NCBI RefSeq assembly: GCF_900187125.1
Contig: NZ_LT906468.1
Span: 496,001 to 560,000 of the forward strand
Direction: 5' to 3'
DNA from: Sphingobacterium mizutaii
GTDB taxonomy: Bacteria > Bacteroidota > Bacteroidia > Sphingobacteriales > Sphingobacteriaceae
DNA length: 64,000 bases
Shown here: positions 52,553 to 62,167 of the stretch, piece by piece
Position numbering within the stretch: the stretch's first letter is position 1
Layout: each line of letters opens with the position of its first letter
Made by a program: the position numbers and the translations under genes
The notes under the pieces: generated by a model
Seen by the model: only the letters and a program-made list of their open reading frames with translations
Database searches by the model: none
Told to the model about the DNA's origin: nothing

Positions 52553-53611
52553 ATGTATCCAGCAGCTGAAAAGCGTTTTATACGGATAAATAAGATCACG
52601 ATTTTCGTTCTTTTCTTAGTAATAACAGCAGGAGGGGTCGTGCGGAGTACAGGTTCAGGAATGGGCTGTCCGGATTGGCCAAAATGTTTTAACAGGATTA
52701 TTCCTCCTACAGATGTCTCTCAATTGCCTGAAGGCTTTGAGCAACATTATGTAGAAGGTCGCATCAAGAAGAATGAACGCTTCGCCAAAATGATTGAAGC
52801 GTTTGGATATTCGCACTTAGCAGATCAAATTCGTCACGATGAAACAATCCATGAGCATGAAGAATTCAATGCTGTAAAAACTTGGACTGAATATATTAAT
52901 CGTCTGACTGGAGTTTTAGCCGGTTTCAGTATGCTGTTTACAGCAATATATTCTTTTACTTATTGGAAAAAGAAAAAAGCCATAGTCATATGGAGCGTTC
53001 TTAATCTTATTGTCGTTGTTATACAAGCCTGGTTAGGGTCGATTGTTGTTTCAACAAATCTTACCCCTTGGGTCATTACCATCCACATGTTGTTGGCTTT
53101 AGTAATTGTTTGTATTGCCATACAGACTTATTACTGGGCTATTAAATTGCGAGATACATCATTCATGAAGAATACCAATAAAGGATTCACTTGGATTACC
53201 TTGATCTCCTTAGCAATTCTAGTTATACAAGTGGTATTTGGTACTGATGTTCGGGAGATAATCGATCATCTTAATCAACAGGGGATACAACGGAGCGAAT
53301 GGATTGATTCTATTGGGTTACCTTATATAACCCATAGATTCCTAGCATATGTGACCTTAGCCTTGAGTGTATTTTTATACTTTAAGATAAGATCTTCTGA
53401 ATTGATCAATACACTTCAATTCAAGTATGCTAAGATTTCATTGGTTTTAGTTTGCATTCAAATGTTGTCAGGGATAATATTGGCTAGGTTTCATGTTCCC
53501 GCAGTGGCACAAACAGTGCATTTGGTAATTGCAAGTTTATTGGTCGGTTCACAATATTATTTATTGTTGATCCTTAACAAACCTGAGAAAGCATTATCAA
53601 CAACGGTTTAG
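52553..53611 (+). CDS. ctaA: Heme A synthase (CtaA/Cox15 family)
   Basis: 352-aa membrane protein that oxidises heme O to heme A for the oxidase. Eight helices can be counted. TAGGVVRSTGSGMGCPDWPK and the KTWTEYINRLTGVLAG segment with conserved Glu/Arg match; HMLLALVIV and THRFLAYVTLA hold further His ligands. It lies between coxA and ctaB, so the heme A pathway is encoded with the oxidase. Confidence 0.95.
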   Translation: MYPAAEKRFIRINKITIFVLFLVITAGGVVRSTGSGMGCPDWPKCFNRIIPPTDVSQLPEGFEQHYVEGRIKKNERFAKMIEAFGYSHLADQIRHDETIHEHEEFNAVKTWTEYINRLTGVLAGFSMLFTAIYSFTYWKKKKAIVIWSVLNLIVVVIQAWLGSIVVSTNLTPWVITIHMLLALVIVCIAIQTYYWAIKLRDTSFMKNTNKGFTWITLISLAILVIQVVFGTDVREIIDHLNQQGIQRSEWIDSIGLPYITHRFLAYVTLALSVFLYFKIRSSELINTLQFKYAKISLVLVCIQMLSGIILARFHVPAVAQTVHLVIASLLVGSQYYLLLILNKPEKALSTTV

Positions 53612-53626
53612 GGATTTATTTTGGTT

Positions 53627-54535
53627 ATGAAGGAATTTATTTCAGATTTTAACAAACTTGTCAAGCTGAGGCTTACGCTAACAGTTGTGTTCTCTGCCTC
53701 CATTTCATTTTTGATTGGAGCTACACAGCAAGGTGATATCATCTGGTTTAATTGGGCGTTGTTGACCATTGGAGGTTTTTTGGTTACCGGTGCAGCAAAT
53801 GGGTTTAACGAGATTATCGAAAGAGATCTTGATAAATTAATGAAGCGTACTGAAGATAGACCATTACCTGCAGGAAGGATGACTACTGGACAAGCTCTAA
53901 TATTGAGTGTGTTCATGGGAATAGCTGGGACTTTGATCCTAGTGGAATTGAATTTTATTGCAGGTTTACTATCTGTATTTTCAATTTTCCTTTATGCTTT
54001 TGTCTATACACCATTAAAGCAAAAATCACCAATAGCTGTTTGGGTTGGAGCAATTCCAGGCGCATTGCCACCACTGATCGGATATTACGCTGCATTTAAA
54101 TCAGCAGGATTCGGATTAGCTTACGCCGAGGTTAGTGAACAGGCAATCGTAATTACACCCCTGGTGTTATTCACTATTCAGTTCTTTTGGCAATTCCCCC
54201 ATTTTTGGGCTATTGCTTGGGTATCTGATGATGATTATAAAAGAGCAGGTTTCAGATTGCTACCTACGACGAGAAAGGATAAATTATCAGCATGGTTCAT
54301 TTTTGTTTCATGTCTGCTAATGATTCCAATTGGTTTTCTTCCCATGTATTTTGGAATTGGCGGATGGGTATTTACCATTCTTTCCTTAATAGGAGGATTA
54401 CTTTTCACCTGGTATGGGTTTCAACACCTACAAAAGATGGAGGTCAGTACGGCAAAGAAGATTATGTTTACCTCTTTTGCTTATTTGCCCTTAACTCAAT
54501 TAGTGTTGTTGTTTGACTTTATACCTTTTAAATAA
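53627..54535 (+). CDS. ctaB: Protoheme IX farnesyltransferase (heme O synthase)
   Basis: 302-aa UbiA-type prenyltransferase that makes heme O from protoheme. The Asp-rich motif is NGFNEIIERDLDKLMKRT followed by RPLPAGR; the second conserved loop is FWQFPHFWAIAWVSDDDYKR. About nine helices. ATG 53627 is preferred over TTG 53621. It lies 15 bases after ctaA. Confidence 0.96.
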   Translation: MKEFISDFNKLVKLRLTLTVVFSASISFLIGATQQGDIIWFNWALLTIGGFLVTGAANGFNEIIERDLDKLMKRTEDRPLPAGRMTTGQALILSVFMGIAGTLILVELNFIAGLLSVFSIFLYAFVYTPLKQKSPIAVWVGAIPGALPPLIGYYAAFKSAGFGLAYAEVSEQAIVITPLVLFTIQFFWQFPHFWAIAWVSDDDYKRAGFRLLPTTRKDKLSAWFIFVSCLLMIPIGFLPMYFGIGGWVFTILSLIGGLLFTWYGFQHLQKMEVSTAKKIMFTSFAYLPLTQLVLLFDFIPFK

Positions 54536-54538
54536 AAA

Positions 54539-55141
54539 ATGGATTTACAATTATCGATGGATAAGCAAGAGTTGATGAATGAGGAACTACTAAAATCAAG
54601 AAAAGCTAAGAAGTTTAATCTTTGGCTTGGAATGATCGGGATGTTCATGATGTTTGCTGCTTTGACAAGTGGATTTATAGTTTATACCGCTAGTGGTGTA
54701 GATAAGGGGATCAAAACCATCTTACCTTATGCATTTATCTATAGCACCACAGTAATTGTATTAAGTAGTATTAGCATGCACTTAGCTTATAAAGCGGTAA
54801 AAGCTAATCAAATATCAAAACAAAAGACATTTTTACTGATTACTATAGTATTAGGTATTGTGTTCTTTTGGCTACAAGTTGAAGCTTGGTCTGTTTTGTT
54901 TCACAGAGGGATTACCTTTGTAAACTCTAATGCTTCACAATCGTTCATATACGTATTTACAGGCTTACACTTGGCCCACATCATAGCCGGAGTATTGGTG
55001 TTGGTTAGATGTTATATTGGAGCAACTCGCAAGATTGCTTTAGATAACAATATTTTCCGGATGGAACTTGCCTCGATATTCTGGCATTTTCTAGATCTAT
55101 TATGGATTTATATTTATGTTTTCTTACTTTTGAATCAATAA
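54539..55141 (+). CDS. Cytochrome c oxidase subunit III, first copy
   Basis: 200-aa, five-helix subunit III-like protein. The end HLAHIIAGVLVLVRC and ASIFWHFLDLLWIYIYVFLL is the subunit III signature. It starts 3 bases after ctaB. A second, longer subunit III gene follows after 9 bases. The tandem pair is common in Bacteroidota oxidase operons; which one sits next to CoxA is not evident. Confidence 0.93.
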   Translation: MDLQLSMDKQELMNEELLKSRKAKKFNLWLGMIGMFMMFAALTSGFIVYTASGVDKGIKTILPYAFIYSTTVIVLSSISMHLAYKAVKANQISKQKTFLLITIVLGIVFFWLQVEAWSVLFHRGITFVNSNASQSFIYVFTGLHLAHIIAGVLVLVRCYIGATRKIALDNNIFRMELASIFWHFLDLLWIYIYVFLLLNQ

Positions 55142-55150
55142 CAGTAAACA

Positions 55151-55888
55151 ATGAGTACAACAGTATCGCAATTGGATAAGGTAAAACAAGGACCTTGGAG
55201 CGGAGGTAAATCACCTTGGAACTTAGAGTATGGAAAGATCATGATGTGGTTTTTCCTAGTATCAGATGCATTTACATTCTCTGCATTCTTGATTTATTAT
55301 GGTGCTCAAAAATTTGCGCAACCTAGCTGGATCGATGCGGATAAGGTATTCCAATCTATTCCAGGTATCGCAGATTCAGGTCAGCCTTTGGTTTTCGTGG
55401 GTATCATGACATTTATTTTGATCATGTCGTCAGTTACTATGGTACTTGCCGTGGAAGCAGGACATCGAAATTCAAAGCAAGAGGTTGTCAAATGGATGTT
55501 ATGGACTATTTTAGGTGGTCTTATGTTCATCGGCTGTCAGGCTTTAGAGTGGAGCCACTTACATCACATGGGCTTCTGGTTCGGTCAAAATCCAGCAACT
55601 GGATTAACGGATGATAATGCCATTGTGAATGCTCTCCAACCTTATTTCACCAAGGACATTTCTTACACAGCTGCATTGCAGTTCTCTAATCTATTCTTTA
55701 CCATTACAGGTTTCCACGGATTCCACGTATCAATCGGTATATTGTTGAACATTATTGTGTTGAGCATGACCCTAAACAATACGTTTGAAAGAAGAGGAAC
55801 TTACCTAATGATTGAAAAAGTAGGTTTATACTGGCACTTTGTGGATTTAGTTTGGGTATTCGTATTTACCTTCTTCTACCTAGTATAA
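55151..55888 (+). CDS. Cytochrome c oxidase subunit III, second copy
   Basis: 245-aa subunit III with SPWNLEYGKIMMWFFLVSDA, EWSHLHHMGFWFGQNP, FHGFHVSIGILLNIIVL and YWHFVDLVWVFVFTFFYLV. It has a longer periplasmic loop than the first copy. Both keep the WHFxDLxW end, so both appear functional. Confidence 0.95.
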   Translation: MSTTVSQLDKVKQGPWSGGKSPWNLEYGKIMMWFFLVSDAFTFSAFLIYYGAQKFAQPSWIDADKVFQSIPGIADSGQPLVFVGIMTFILIMSSVTMVLAVEAGHRNSKQEVVKWMLWTILGGLMFIGCQALEWSHLHHMGFWFGQNPATGLTDDNAIVNALQPYFTKDISYTAALQFSNLFFTITGFHGFHVSIGILLNIIVLSMTLNNTFERRGTYLMIEKVGLYWHFVDLVWVFVFTFFYLV

Positions 55889-55922
55889 TTTTTTGTAAGA
55901 ATTATTTTAAAATTCATTGAAC

Positions 55923-56300
55923 ATGACTAATCACGAACATATATCAGAGCACGATGCGCATGCGCATGGCGAAGGAATGGATAAAAAACGTATCTGGAGT
56001 GTATTCTTTGTTCTATTAGCTTTAACAGCATTAGAATTCTTAATCGCTTTAGGTTTTGTACACCACTGGGGAATCTTACAAAAAGGTATGCTAGTTAATA
56101 CAATCTATATTGCATTGACATTAGTAAAAGCATATTATATTATTGCATTCTTCATGCACTTAAAGTTTGAGAAATCTAGCTTTATTGTAACTTGTGCAGT
56201 AGTATTTTTCTTTATTATCTATTTCATTATTTTAATGTTGGTTGAAGGTGGTTATTTAAACACTGTAATGACTCATCAACCTACATTCCCACATCAATAA
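55923..56300 (+). CDS. Cytochrome c oxidase subunit IV-like protein
   Basis: 125-aa prokaryotic COX4 type protein with three helices (WSVFFVLLALTALEFLIALG; ALTLVKAYYIIAFFMHLKFE; a third from about residue 90). ATG 55923 (MTNHEH) is preferred over TTG 55917. The His-rich N-terminus resembles those of CoxA and ActF. It stabilises the oxidase in known systems. Confidence 0.92.
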   Translation: MTNHEHISEHDAHAHGEGMDKKRIWSVFFVLLALTALEFLIALGFVHHWGILQKGMLVNTIYIALTLVKAYYIIAFFMHLKFEKSSFIVTCAVVFFFIIYFIILMLVEGGYLNTVMTHQPTFPHQ

Positions 56301-56311
56301 GCATATAAGTA

Positions 56312-57034
56312 ATGAGTAAAACTACTCGTTCAAAAAATATATCAAAATTAATAATCCTGGCACTTGTTCTTTTTGTGCCAGGTTTTTTATATATACTGGT
56401 CAATAAAATGGGCTCAAACGAGTACATTAAGCTACCAGTGTTTGGCGAAAAAAAGCTTTCTGGTGAAATGCGCCGTGTCATGGGAAGAGAAATTCCTGAT
56501 ACCATATTCCATCAATTAAGTCCGGTTGAGTTCGTGAATTACGACAATAAACCGGTAAAATTCCTAGGTACTGATACGGCCGTTTCAGTTGTCCATTTAT
56601 TTTATACGAGAGATCAAGGTCTATCCAAGCAATTGGTTCATGATATGAGTACCATTGCGGCTAGATTCAAATCAAATCCTAAGGTAGAGCTCTATTCAAT
56701 TTCAGTTGATCCGCAAGATTCAGCAACGGATTTAGAGGAATACATCGAGCCTTACAAGAAGGACAAGAATCCACATTGGTTTGTCGTGAATAAACCCAGT
56801 GTTGATATCTTCGAATTTGCAAGGTCTTCCATGTTAATTGAAGCCATGCCTGTACCTGAGGATAGCACAAAATTTATTATCAGCAATCAATTTGTATTAA
56901 TCGACTCTGAAAAAAGAATCAGAGGTTTCTATGATATCAGCCTTCGTTCTGAATTAGATCGTCTCGAAGATGAAATCAAAGTACAGTTGGTTGAAGAGGT
57001 TAGAAATAATCCATTAAAAGTAGAGAGAAAGTAA
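56312..57034 (+). CDS. SCO1/SenC-like protein lacking copper ligands
   Basis: 240-aa membrane-anchored thioredoxin-fold protein with one N-terminal helix (LIILALVLFVPGFLYILVNK). The SCO pattern is clear in KLPVFGEKK, IPDTIFHQLSPVEFVNY, VELYSISVDPQDS and FVLIDSEKRIRGFYD. The usual FFTxCPxxCP site, however, is FYTRDQGLSKQL, and the His expected before the FVLID strand is absent (FIISNQFVLID). There is no cysteine in the whole protein. Thus it cannot bind copper in the normal way; a structural or regulatory role in oxidase assembly is possible. 11 bases after subunit IV. Confidence 0.9.
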   Translation: MSKTTRSKNISKLIILALVLFVPGFLYILVNKMGSNEYIKLPVFGEKKLSGEMRRVMGREIPDTIFHQLSPVEFVNYDNKPVKFLGTDTAVSVVHLFYTRDQGLSKQLVHDMSTIAARFKSNPKVELYSISVDPQDSATDLEEYIEPYKKDKNPHWFVVNKPSVDIFEFARSSMLIEAMPVPEDSTKFIISNQFVLIDSEKRIRGFYDISLRSELDRLEDEIKVQLVEEVRNNPLKVERK

Positions 57035-57035
57035 T

Positions 57036-57578
57036 ATGGGAATGACTGAAGAAGAAAAGAAGTATAAAGGCATAATTTGGACATTATCCGTAATTATTCC
57101 TTTAGCGGTTGCTGCCTTATTTGGCATTAACCTTCAAAAGATGGGTTATGATGTAGAGCCATTAAGTTTTCTACCTCCAATTTATGCAACGATCAACGGA
57201 TTGACAGCAGTATGCTTGGTAATTGCTGTTGCAGCTATCAAGAGAGGGAATGTGAAAATGCATGAAAACTTAATCAAGTTGTGCATGGTATTCTCTTCCT
57301 TATTTTTGTTGATGTATGTAGCTTACCACATGACCTCCACTTCGACCAGTTATGGTGGTGAGGGAGCGATTAAATATGTGTATTTTTTCATTCTTGTGAC
57401 ACATATCATATTATCGATCGTCATTATCCCATTCGTATTATTTACTTTTGTTAGAGGGATTGCTGGTGCCTATGAGCGTCATAAAAAGCTTGCCCGCATC
57501 ACTTATCCTATGTGGCTGTATGTCGCAGTAACAGGAGTAATTGTATACCTTATGATTTCTCCTTATTACACTCATTAA
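57036..57578 (+). CDS. DUF420 membrane protein, oxidase assembly-type
   Basis: 180-aa protein with five helices. SFLPPIYATINGLTAVCLVI, KMHENLIKLCMVFSSLFLLM, YVAYH and HKKLARITYPMWLYVAVTGV match the DUF420 family (CtaM-like in Firmicutes, needed for some heme-copper oxidases). Conserved His residues might bind heme or copper. It starts 1 base after the SCO-like gene, so the two are coupled. Confidence 0.92.
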   Translation: MGMTEEEKKYKGIIWTLSVIIPLAVAALFGINLQKMGYDVEPLSFLPPIYATINGLTAVCLVIAVAAIKRGNVKMHENLIKLCMVFSSLFLLMYVAYHMTSTSTSYGGEGAIKYVYFFILVTHIILSIVIIPFVLFTFVRGIAGAYERHKKLARITYPMWLYVAVTGVIVYLMISPYYTH

Positions 57579-57589
57579 TAGATTGAGAT

Positions 57590-58048
57590 ATGAAGAAAGT
57601 TTGGATTTATCAGGCAGATCGTTTTTTTACCCAACCCGAGCATGAGACCGCTCAAGCAAAATTAGATTCTTTTATCAAGGAATGGACTGCTCATGGTAGT
57701 CAATTAGCTGGAAAGGCAGAAATTATCAATAACCTATTTATTGTATTGACAGTAGATGAAGAAATTGCTCAAGTAACGGGCTGTTCGATTGATAAATCAG
57801 TAAGGATATTGAAAGAATTAGAGGAAGAACTGAACATTGGTTTGTTCAACAGAACCTTGATCAGCTACCGCGATAGTGAAAACAATATTCAATTGGTGTC
57901 TAGGGATGTATTTGAAGCTTTATGCAAAGAGGGCGAAGTAAATGCGGATACCATTGTCTTCAACAATTTGGTTCAAACCGAAGAAGAATTGAAAAGCAAT
58001 TGGGAAGTTCCAATGAAAAGCAGTTGGCATGCCACTGTGTTTAGATAA
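57590..58048 (+). CDS. Conserved small protein of unknown function
   Basis: 152-aa soluble protein (MKKVWIYQADRFFTQPEHET) with a conserved-looking central part DKSVRILKELEEELNIGLFN and the end KSSWHATVFR. In Bacteroidota similar proteins are often named ABC transporter ATPase, but no Walker A, Walker B or signature motif is present, so that name is not used here. It is the last gene of the respiratory operon, 11 bases after the DUF420 gene and before a strong terminator. Confidence 0.85.
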   Translation: MKKVWIYQADRFFTQPEHETAQAKLDSFIKEWTAHGSQLAGKAEIINNLFIVLTVDEEIAQVTGCSIDKSVRILKELEEELNIGLFNRTLISYRDSENNIQLVSRDVFEALCKEGEVNADTIVFNNLVQTEEELKSNWEVPMKSSWHATVFR

Positions 58049-58070
58049 ATCCAATTTCAAAGAAATATCA

Positions 58071-58105
58071 AGGGCTACGCATATTGCGTAGCCCTTTTGT
58101 TTTTA
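58071..58105 (+). terminator. Terminator of the act-cox operon
   Basis: Perfect 10-bp stem AGGGCTACGC/GCGTAGCCCT, loop atatt, followed by TTTGTTTTT. Confidence 0.9.
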
Positions 58106-58120
58106 TAACTGTTATTTTGA

Positions 58121-58516
58121 TTATTTTTTGTCGATACTAAGTTTTCCAGGACCCATGATAGCGAATGCGATATAAACGATCATGAACTCAATCGCGTGAG
58201 ATGCTCCAGATAGACCATCACCTTTGGCAAGATGATTCAAGGTCGCTACCAGCATAGTCAAGGCCAAAACAATCGCTGCCGGTCTAGTCCATAAGCCTAA
58301 AATTAACAACAAAGACCCTAGGGACTCTGCCAAACCTGCTGAAAACCCAAAAATTGTAGGCATAAAGTCAATCCCTAAGTTTCCCATTGATTTACCAATA
58401 GCGGTCCATTTTTCTGGTCCACCCATTAATTTTTGTAGGCCGTGAAAGGCAATCATGGTCAATCCGAATCCTATGCGAATTATTAATAGACCTAAATCTG
58501 TTCTTGAATTTTTCAT
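58121..58516 (-). CDS. DoxX family membrane protein
   Basis: 131-aa four-helix protein: DLGLLIIRIGFGLTMIAFHG, FSAGLAESLGSLLLILGLWT and RPAAIVLALTMLVATLNHL. ATG 58516 (MKNSRTD) fits the family; the 22-residue extension upstream is atypical. The catalytic role of DoxX-type proteins is not settled. It is convergent with the respiratory operon. Confidence 0.92.
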   Translation of the reverse strand: MKNSRTDLGLLIIRIGFGLTMIAFHGLQKLMGGPEKWTAIGKSMGNLGIDFMPTIFGFSAGLAESLGSLLLILGLWTRPAAIVLALTMLVATLNHLAKGDGLSGASHAIEFMIVYIAFAIMGPGKLSIDKK

Positions 58517-58676
58517 ATTGAATAATAAGTGTCTGTAACTGAAACGAAGATACATATTTTCAGAAATAGCCTCCATTAACATAGATCAAGAAGATAAACT
58601 TTCAGAAATATGGAATTATTTTTTTGTATTCTTCATGAAAATCACCATAGGAATAGCAGAATACTTCAATTTGCCT

Positions 58677-58684
58677 TATCTTTG
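58677..58684 (+). promoter_or_regulatory. Possible -7 box of metG
   Basis: TATCTTTG, a full match to TAnnTTTG, 48 bases before the chosen start. No clear -33 TTTG. Confidence 0.45.
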
Positions 58685-58731
58685 TTCTCTGAGCTGAAAT
58701 AGCTCGATATTAATCATTAATTGCAATCAAA

Positions 58732-60798
58732 TTGGATATATTCAGTAAACAACGTTATACCATTACATCTGCATTGCCATATGCCAATGGTCCACTTCAC
58801 ATAGGCCACCTTGCAGGGGCTTACATTCCAGGAGATATTTTCGTGCGATTCTTAAGATTAAACAACAAAGACGTTGTTTATGTTTGTGGATCTGACGAAC
58901 ATGGCGCTGCAATCACGATTAAAGCAAAGAAGGAGGGCGTAACTCCTCAACAAATCATCGATCAATATAACCAACAGATCAAAGATAGCTTTGAACAGTT
59001 TGGTATCGCTTTCAATATCTATCACCGTACTTCTGAACCTATCCATCATCAACTATCCCAAGAATTCTTCTTGAATCTTTATGAAAAGGGAGAGTTTATC
59101 GAAAGGTTTTCAGAACAATATTATGATGAAGAATACCATCAGTTTTTAGCAGACCGTTATATTGTAGGGACCTGTCCGCATTGTGGAAACGAAGGTGCCT
59201 ATGGTGACCAATGTGAAAAATGTGGTACTTCGCTTAACCCTACAGATCTGATCAATCCTAAATCGACCCTGAGTGGAAAAGCACCAGTATTAAAAGAAAC
59301 CAAACATTGGTATCTGCCATTGGATAAATACCAACCTTGGCTAGAGAAATGGTTGATTGAAGGCAAGAAGAACGAATTAAAATCAAATGTTTTCGGACAA
59401 TGTCAATCTTGGTTAAAATCAGGATTACAGCCTCGCTCAATGACCCGAGATTTGGATTGGGGAGTCGATGTTCCGCTTGACGAAGCTGAAGGCAAAAAAT
59501 TATATGTCTGGTTGGATGCTCCAATTGGATATATCTCTGCTACAAAACAATGGGCAATCGATGAAGGAAAAGATTGGGAGAAGTATTGGAAACAACAAGC
59601 CAATCCAGAAGATAACTCTACCTTGATCCATTTCATTGGAAAGGACAATATCGTTTTCCACTGTATTATTTTCCCAGCAATCTTACATGCTCATGGCGAC
59701 TATATTCTCCCTGAGAATGTTCCTGCCAACGAATTCTTGAACTTAGAAGGCGATAAACTATCTACTTCAAGAAACCATGCCGTATGGTTGCATGAATACT
59801 TAGAAGAGTTCCCAGGAAAACAAGACGAATTGAGATATATGTTGACCTCAATCCTTCCTGAAACTTCAGATTCTGAATTTACTTGGAAAGATTTCCAAGC
59901 TCGTGTAAACAATGAGCTGGTAGCTATCTATGGTAACTTCGTCAACAGGGTGATGGTACTATCCCATAAATACTTTGAAGGAAAGGTATTGCTGGGTTCG
60001 CCATTGACTGATTCTGATCAGGCTGTTTTAAATGAATTGGCTACCTATCCAGAACTAATAAAACAATCATTATCCCAATACAGATTCCGCGAAGCATTAG
60101 CTCAATTTATGAATGCTGCCCGTTTAGGAAATAAATATTTGGCTGATGAAGAACCTTGGAAAGTAATCAAACAAGACGAAGAACGCGTAAAAACCGTATT
60201 ATTCGTTGCCAGTCAAATCGTTGCTAATCTTGCTTTATTAGGCCAGCCTTTCCTACCTTTCACCTCTACGAAAGTCTTTGAAATGTTGAACCTTGCTGCC
60301 AAGAATTGGGATGAAGCTGGAAAATCCGATTTATTGGAATCCGGACATCAATTAGGTGAAACCCAATTATTGTTCGATAAGATTACCGATGAGCAAGTGG
60401 AATTCCAACTGAATAAATTAGCAAACGCTAAAGCCAGCAATGCACTAGCAGCTCCAAAAGCAGAACAAAAAGCGAATATCAATTTCGATGAATTCATGAA
60501 AATGGATATCCGTGTGGGTCGTATCTTGACTGCTGAAAAAGTGGCTAAAACTAAAAAGCTTTTGAAATTAACCATCGATACAGGTATAGATAAGCGTACG
60601 GTTGTTTCCGGAATCGCTGAATACTTCACGCCTGAGGAAATCGTAGGTAAGCAAGTATCCATCTTGGTCAATCTTGAACCTAGAGAAATTAAGGGAATCC
60701 AATCGCAAGGGATGATCTTAATGGCTGAGGATGCAGATGGTCGTTTGGATTTTGTAAGACCTAATACCGATATCTCCGCTGGAAGTATCGTAAGATAA
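58732..60798 (+). CDS. metG: Methionyl-tRNA synthetase
   Basis: 688-aa class I synthetase. HIGH at residues 23-26 ([11 protein letters not shown]), zinc knuckles CPHCG and CEKCG, the KMSKS equivalent DKLSTS, and a C-terminal tRNA-binding domain ([20 protein letters not shown]) are present. The start is probably TTG 58732: no in-frame ATG precedes the HIGH motif and an in-frame TAA lies seven codons upstream at 58711. Non-ATG start is unusual for such a gene but well supported. Confidence 0.96.
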   Translation: MDIFSKQRYTITSALPYANGPLHIGHLAGAYIPGDIFVRFLRLNNKDVVYVCGSDEHGAAITIKAKKEGVTPQQIIDQYNQQIKDSFEQFGIAFNIYHRTSEPIHHQLSQEFFLNLYEKGEFIERFSEQYYDEEYHQFLADRYIVGTCPHCGNEGAYGDQCEKCGTSLNPTDLINPKSTLSGKAPVLKETKHWYLPLDKYQPWLEKWLIEGKKNELKSNVFGQCQSWLKSGLQPRSMTRDLDWGVDVPLDEAEGKKLYVWLDAPIGYISATKQWAIDEGKDWEKYWKQQANPEDNSTLIHFIGKDNIVFHCIIFPAILHAHGDYILPENVPANEFLNLEGDKLSTSRNHAVWLHEYLEEFPGKQDELRYMLTSILPETSDSEFTWKDFQARVNNELVAIYGNFVNRVMVLSHKYFEGKVLLGSPLTDSDQAVLNELATYPELIKQSLSQYRFREALAQFMNAARLGNKYLADEEPWKVIKQDEERVKTVLFVASQIVANLALLGQPFLPFTSTKVFEMLNLAAKNWDEAGKSDLLESGHQLGETQLLFDKITDEQVEFQLNKLANAKASNALAAPKAEQKANINFDEFMKMDIRVGRILTAEKVAKTKKLLKLTIDTGIDKRTVVSGIAEYFTPEEIVGKQVSILVNLEPREIKGIQSQGMILMAEDADGRLDFVRPNTDISAGSIVR

Positions 60799-60817
60799 TA
60801 GAGATCCTTAAGGATTA

Positions 60818-60854
60818 AAGAAAAAGGCTGGCCACATGGACCAGCCTTTTTCTG
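60818..60854. terminator. Bidirectional terminator between metG and brnQ
   Basis: Stem GAAAAAGGCTGG/CCAGCCTTTTTC around a 9-base loop, flanked by A and T runs. It serves the convergent metG and transporter genes; the latter's stop is at 60855. Confidence 0.85.
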
Positions 60855-62162
60855 TTATAATGATTTAGCTTCTTCTTTTTTTATTCCAGTGCCTGTGATG
60901 AGGATCAGCAATACAAACAAAACAAAGGAAGGTACTACCCAACCTAGTTCATATTGAAAGAAAGGGATATGATTCAAGGTTGCAATCGTATTTTCGCTTA
61001 ATAAGTTAAAGTGCTTAGCCAATGATAAGCAGGCAATAACGGTGGAACCGATTAATGCTGCTACATAAGGCTTCTTGTTCTTCACAAAGCTGCCAAAGAA
61101 AACCGTATATAAAACCAGCGTAATTACAATGGGGTAAACAAAAGTAAGGATTGGATAAGCAAAGGTGATAATATTATCTACGCCGGTAATGGAAAGCACA
61201 CAAGATGCAATACAACATACCGTCACCAATAGTTTATAACTCAATTTTCCTTTGGTCAAGGAAGAAAAGAATGTTCCTACAGCAGAGGTTAATGCAATGG
61301 CAGTCGTCAAACAGGCCAAGGCGATACTGATTGCAATGGCGATGGTTCCAAATGGTCCCATGATAGCTCTCGAAATACGGATCAATAATTCCGATCTTTT
61401 AATGGCTAAATCTTCGATACCAGAGGTAGCCCCTAAATAGATCAATCCTCCGTAAATGATGAAAAGGCAAGAAGCAGCCAATATTCCGGCCGCAATAACC
61501 ACTTGATTTTTCGATTTTACGCTGTTGTATCCTTTCGTTTTAGATGCCGTAATGATAATGCCCGCAAAAATTACCGAAGCCAATACATCCAATGTTTGGT
61601 AGCCATCCACAAAACCTAAAGTAAAGGATTGTGCTGTATCCAAGGAAGATTCACTGAAATCACCCATAGGAGAGAACAGCCCCATGGCAATTAAGCTCAA
61701 TAATAAGACTAATAAAAGCGGGGTCAAAAGGTTCCCGATAATGTCCACTACTTTTGAAGGTGCTATGGTCAATAACCAAGTTACAGCAAAAAAGGCGATC
61801 GAAGTCCAAAGCGGATCCGCAGTCGGAAAGGAAGGCAATATCCCAACTTCAAAGGTCGTCGCAGCAGTCCTCGGTATGGCAATCATTGGCCCTATACAGA
61901 GCATAATGATGGTTCCTAAGACAGGAGAAAGAAATTTGTTGATCCGAGTGCCTAGATCTTCAAAAGAATCGCCCGAATTGACAACGGAAAGTATTCCGAA
62001 AAAGGGCAGTAATATTCCCGTAAGACCAAAAGCTAAGATCGTGATCCAAACATGGTCTCCAATTTGTATTCCAATATAAGGGGGGAGTAATAAGTTTCCA
62101 GCTCCGAAGAACATGGCAAATAAGGCAAAACCTATCGTGATTATGTCTCTAGTTTTCTTCAA
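60855..62162 (-). CDS. brnQ: Branched-chain amino acid cation symporter
   Basis: 435-aa inner membrane transporter of the LIVCS family for Leu, Ile and Val, with about twelve helices. The start TIGFALFAMFFGAGNLLLPP is diagnostic, with GLTGILLPFFGILSV and FVDGYQTLDVLASVIFAGI inside. It follows folP by 5 bases and may be co-transcribed. Confidence 0.95.
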   Translation of the reverse strand: MKKTRDIITIGFALFAMFFGAGNLLLPPYIGIQIGDHVWITILAFGLTGILLPFFGILSVVNSGDSFEDLGTRINKFLSPVLGTIIMLCIGPMIAIPRTAATTFEVGILPSFPTADPLWTSIAFFAVTWLLTIAPSKVVDIIGNLLTPLLLVLLLSLIAMGLFSPMGDFSESSLDTAQSFTLGFVDGYQTLDVLASVIFAGIIITASKTKGYNSVKSKNQVVIAAGILAASCLFIIYGGLIYLGATSGIEDLAIKRSELLIRISRAIMGPFGTIAIAISIALACLTTAIALTSAVGTFFSSLTKGKLSYKLLVTVCCIASCVLSITGVDNIITFAYPILTFVYPIVITLVLYTVFFGSFVKNKKPYVAALIGSTVIACLSLAKHFNLLSENTIATLNHIPFFQYELGWVVPSFVLFVLLILITGTGIKKEEAKSL

Positions 62163-62167
62163 AATGA

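Noticed and set aside
57590..58048. ABC transporter ATPase annotation
   Set aside because: No Walker A, Walker B, or LSGGQ-like motif in 152 residues.
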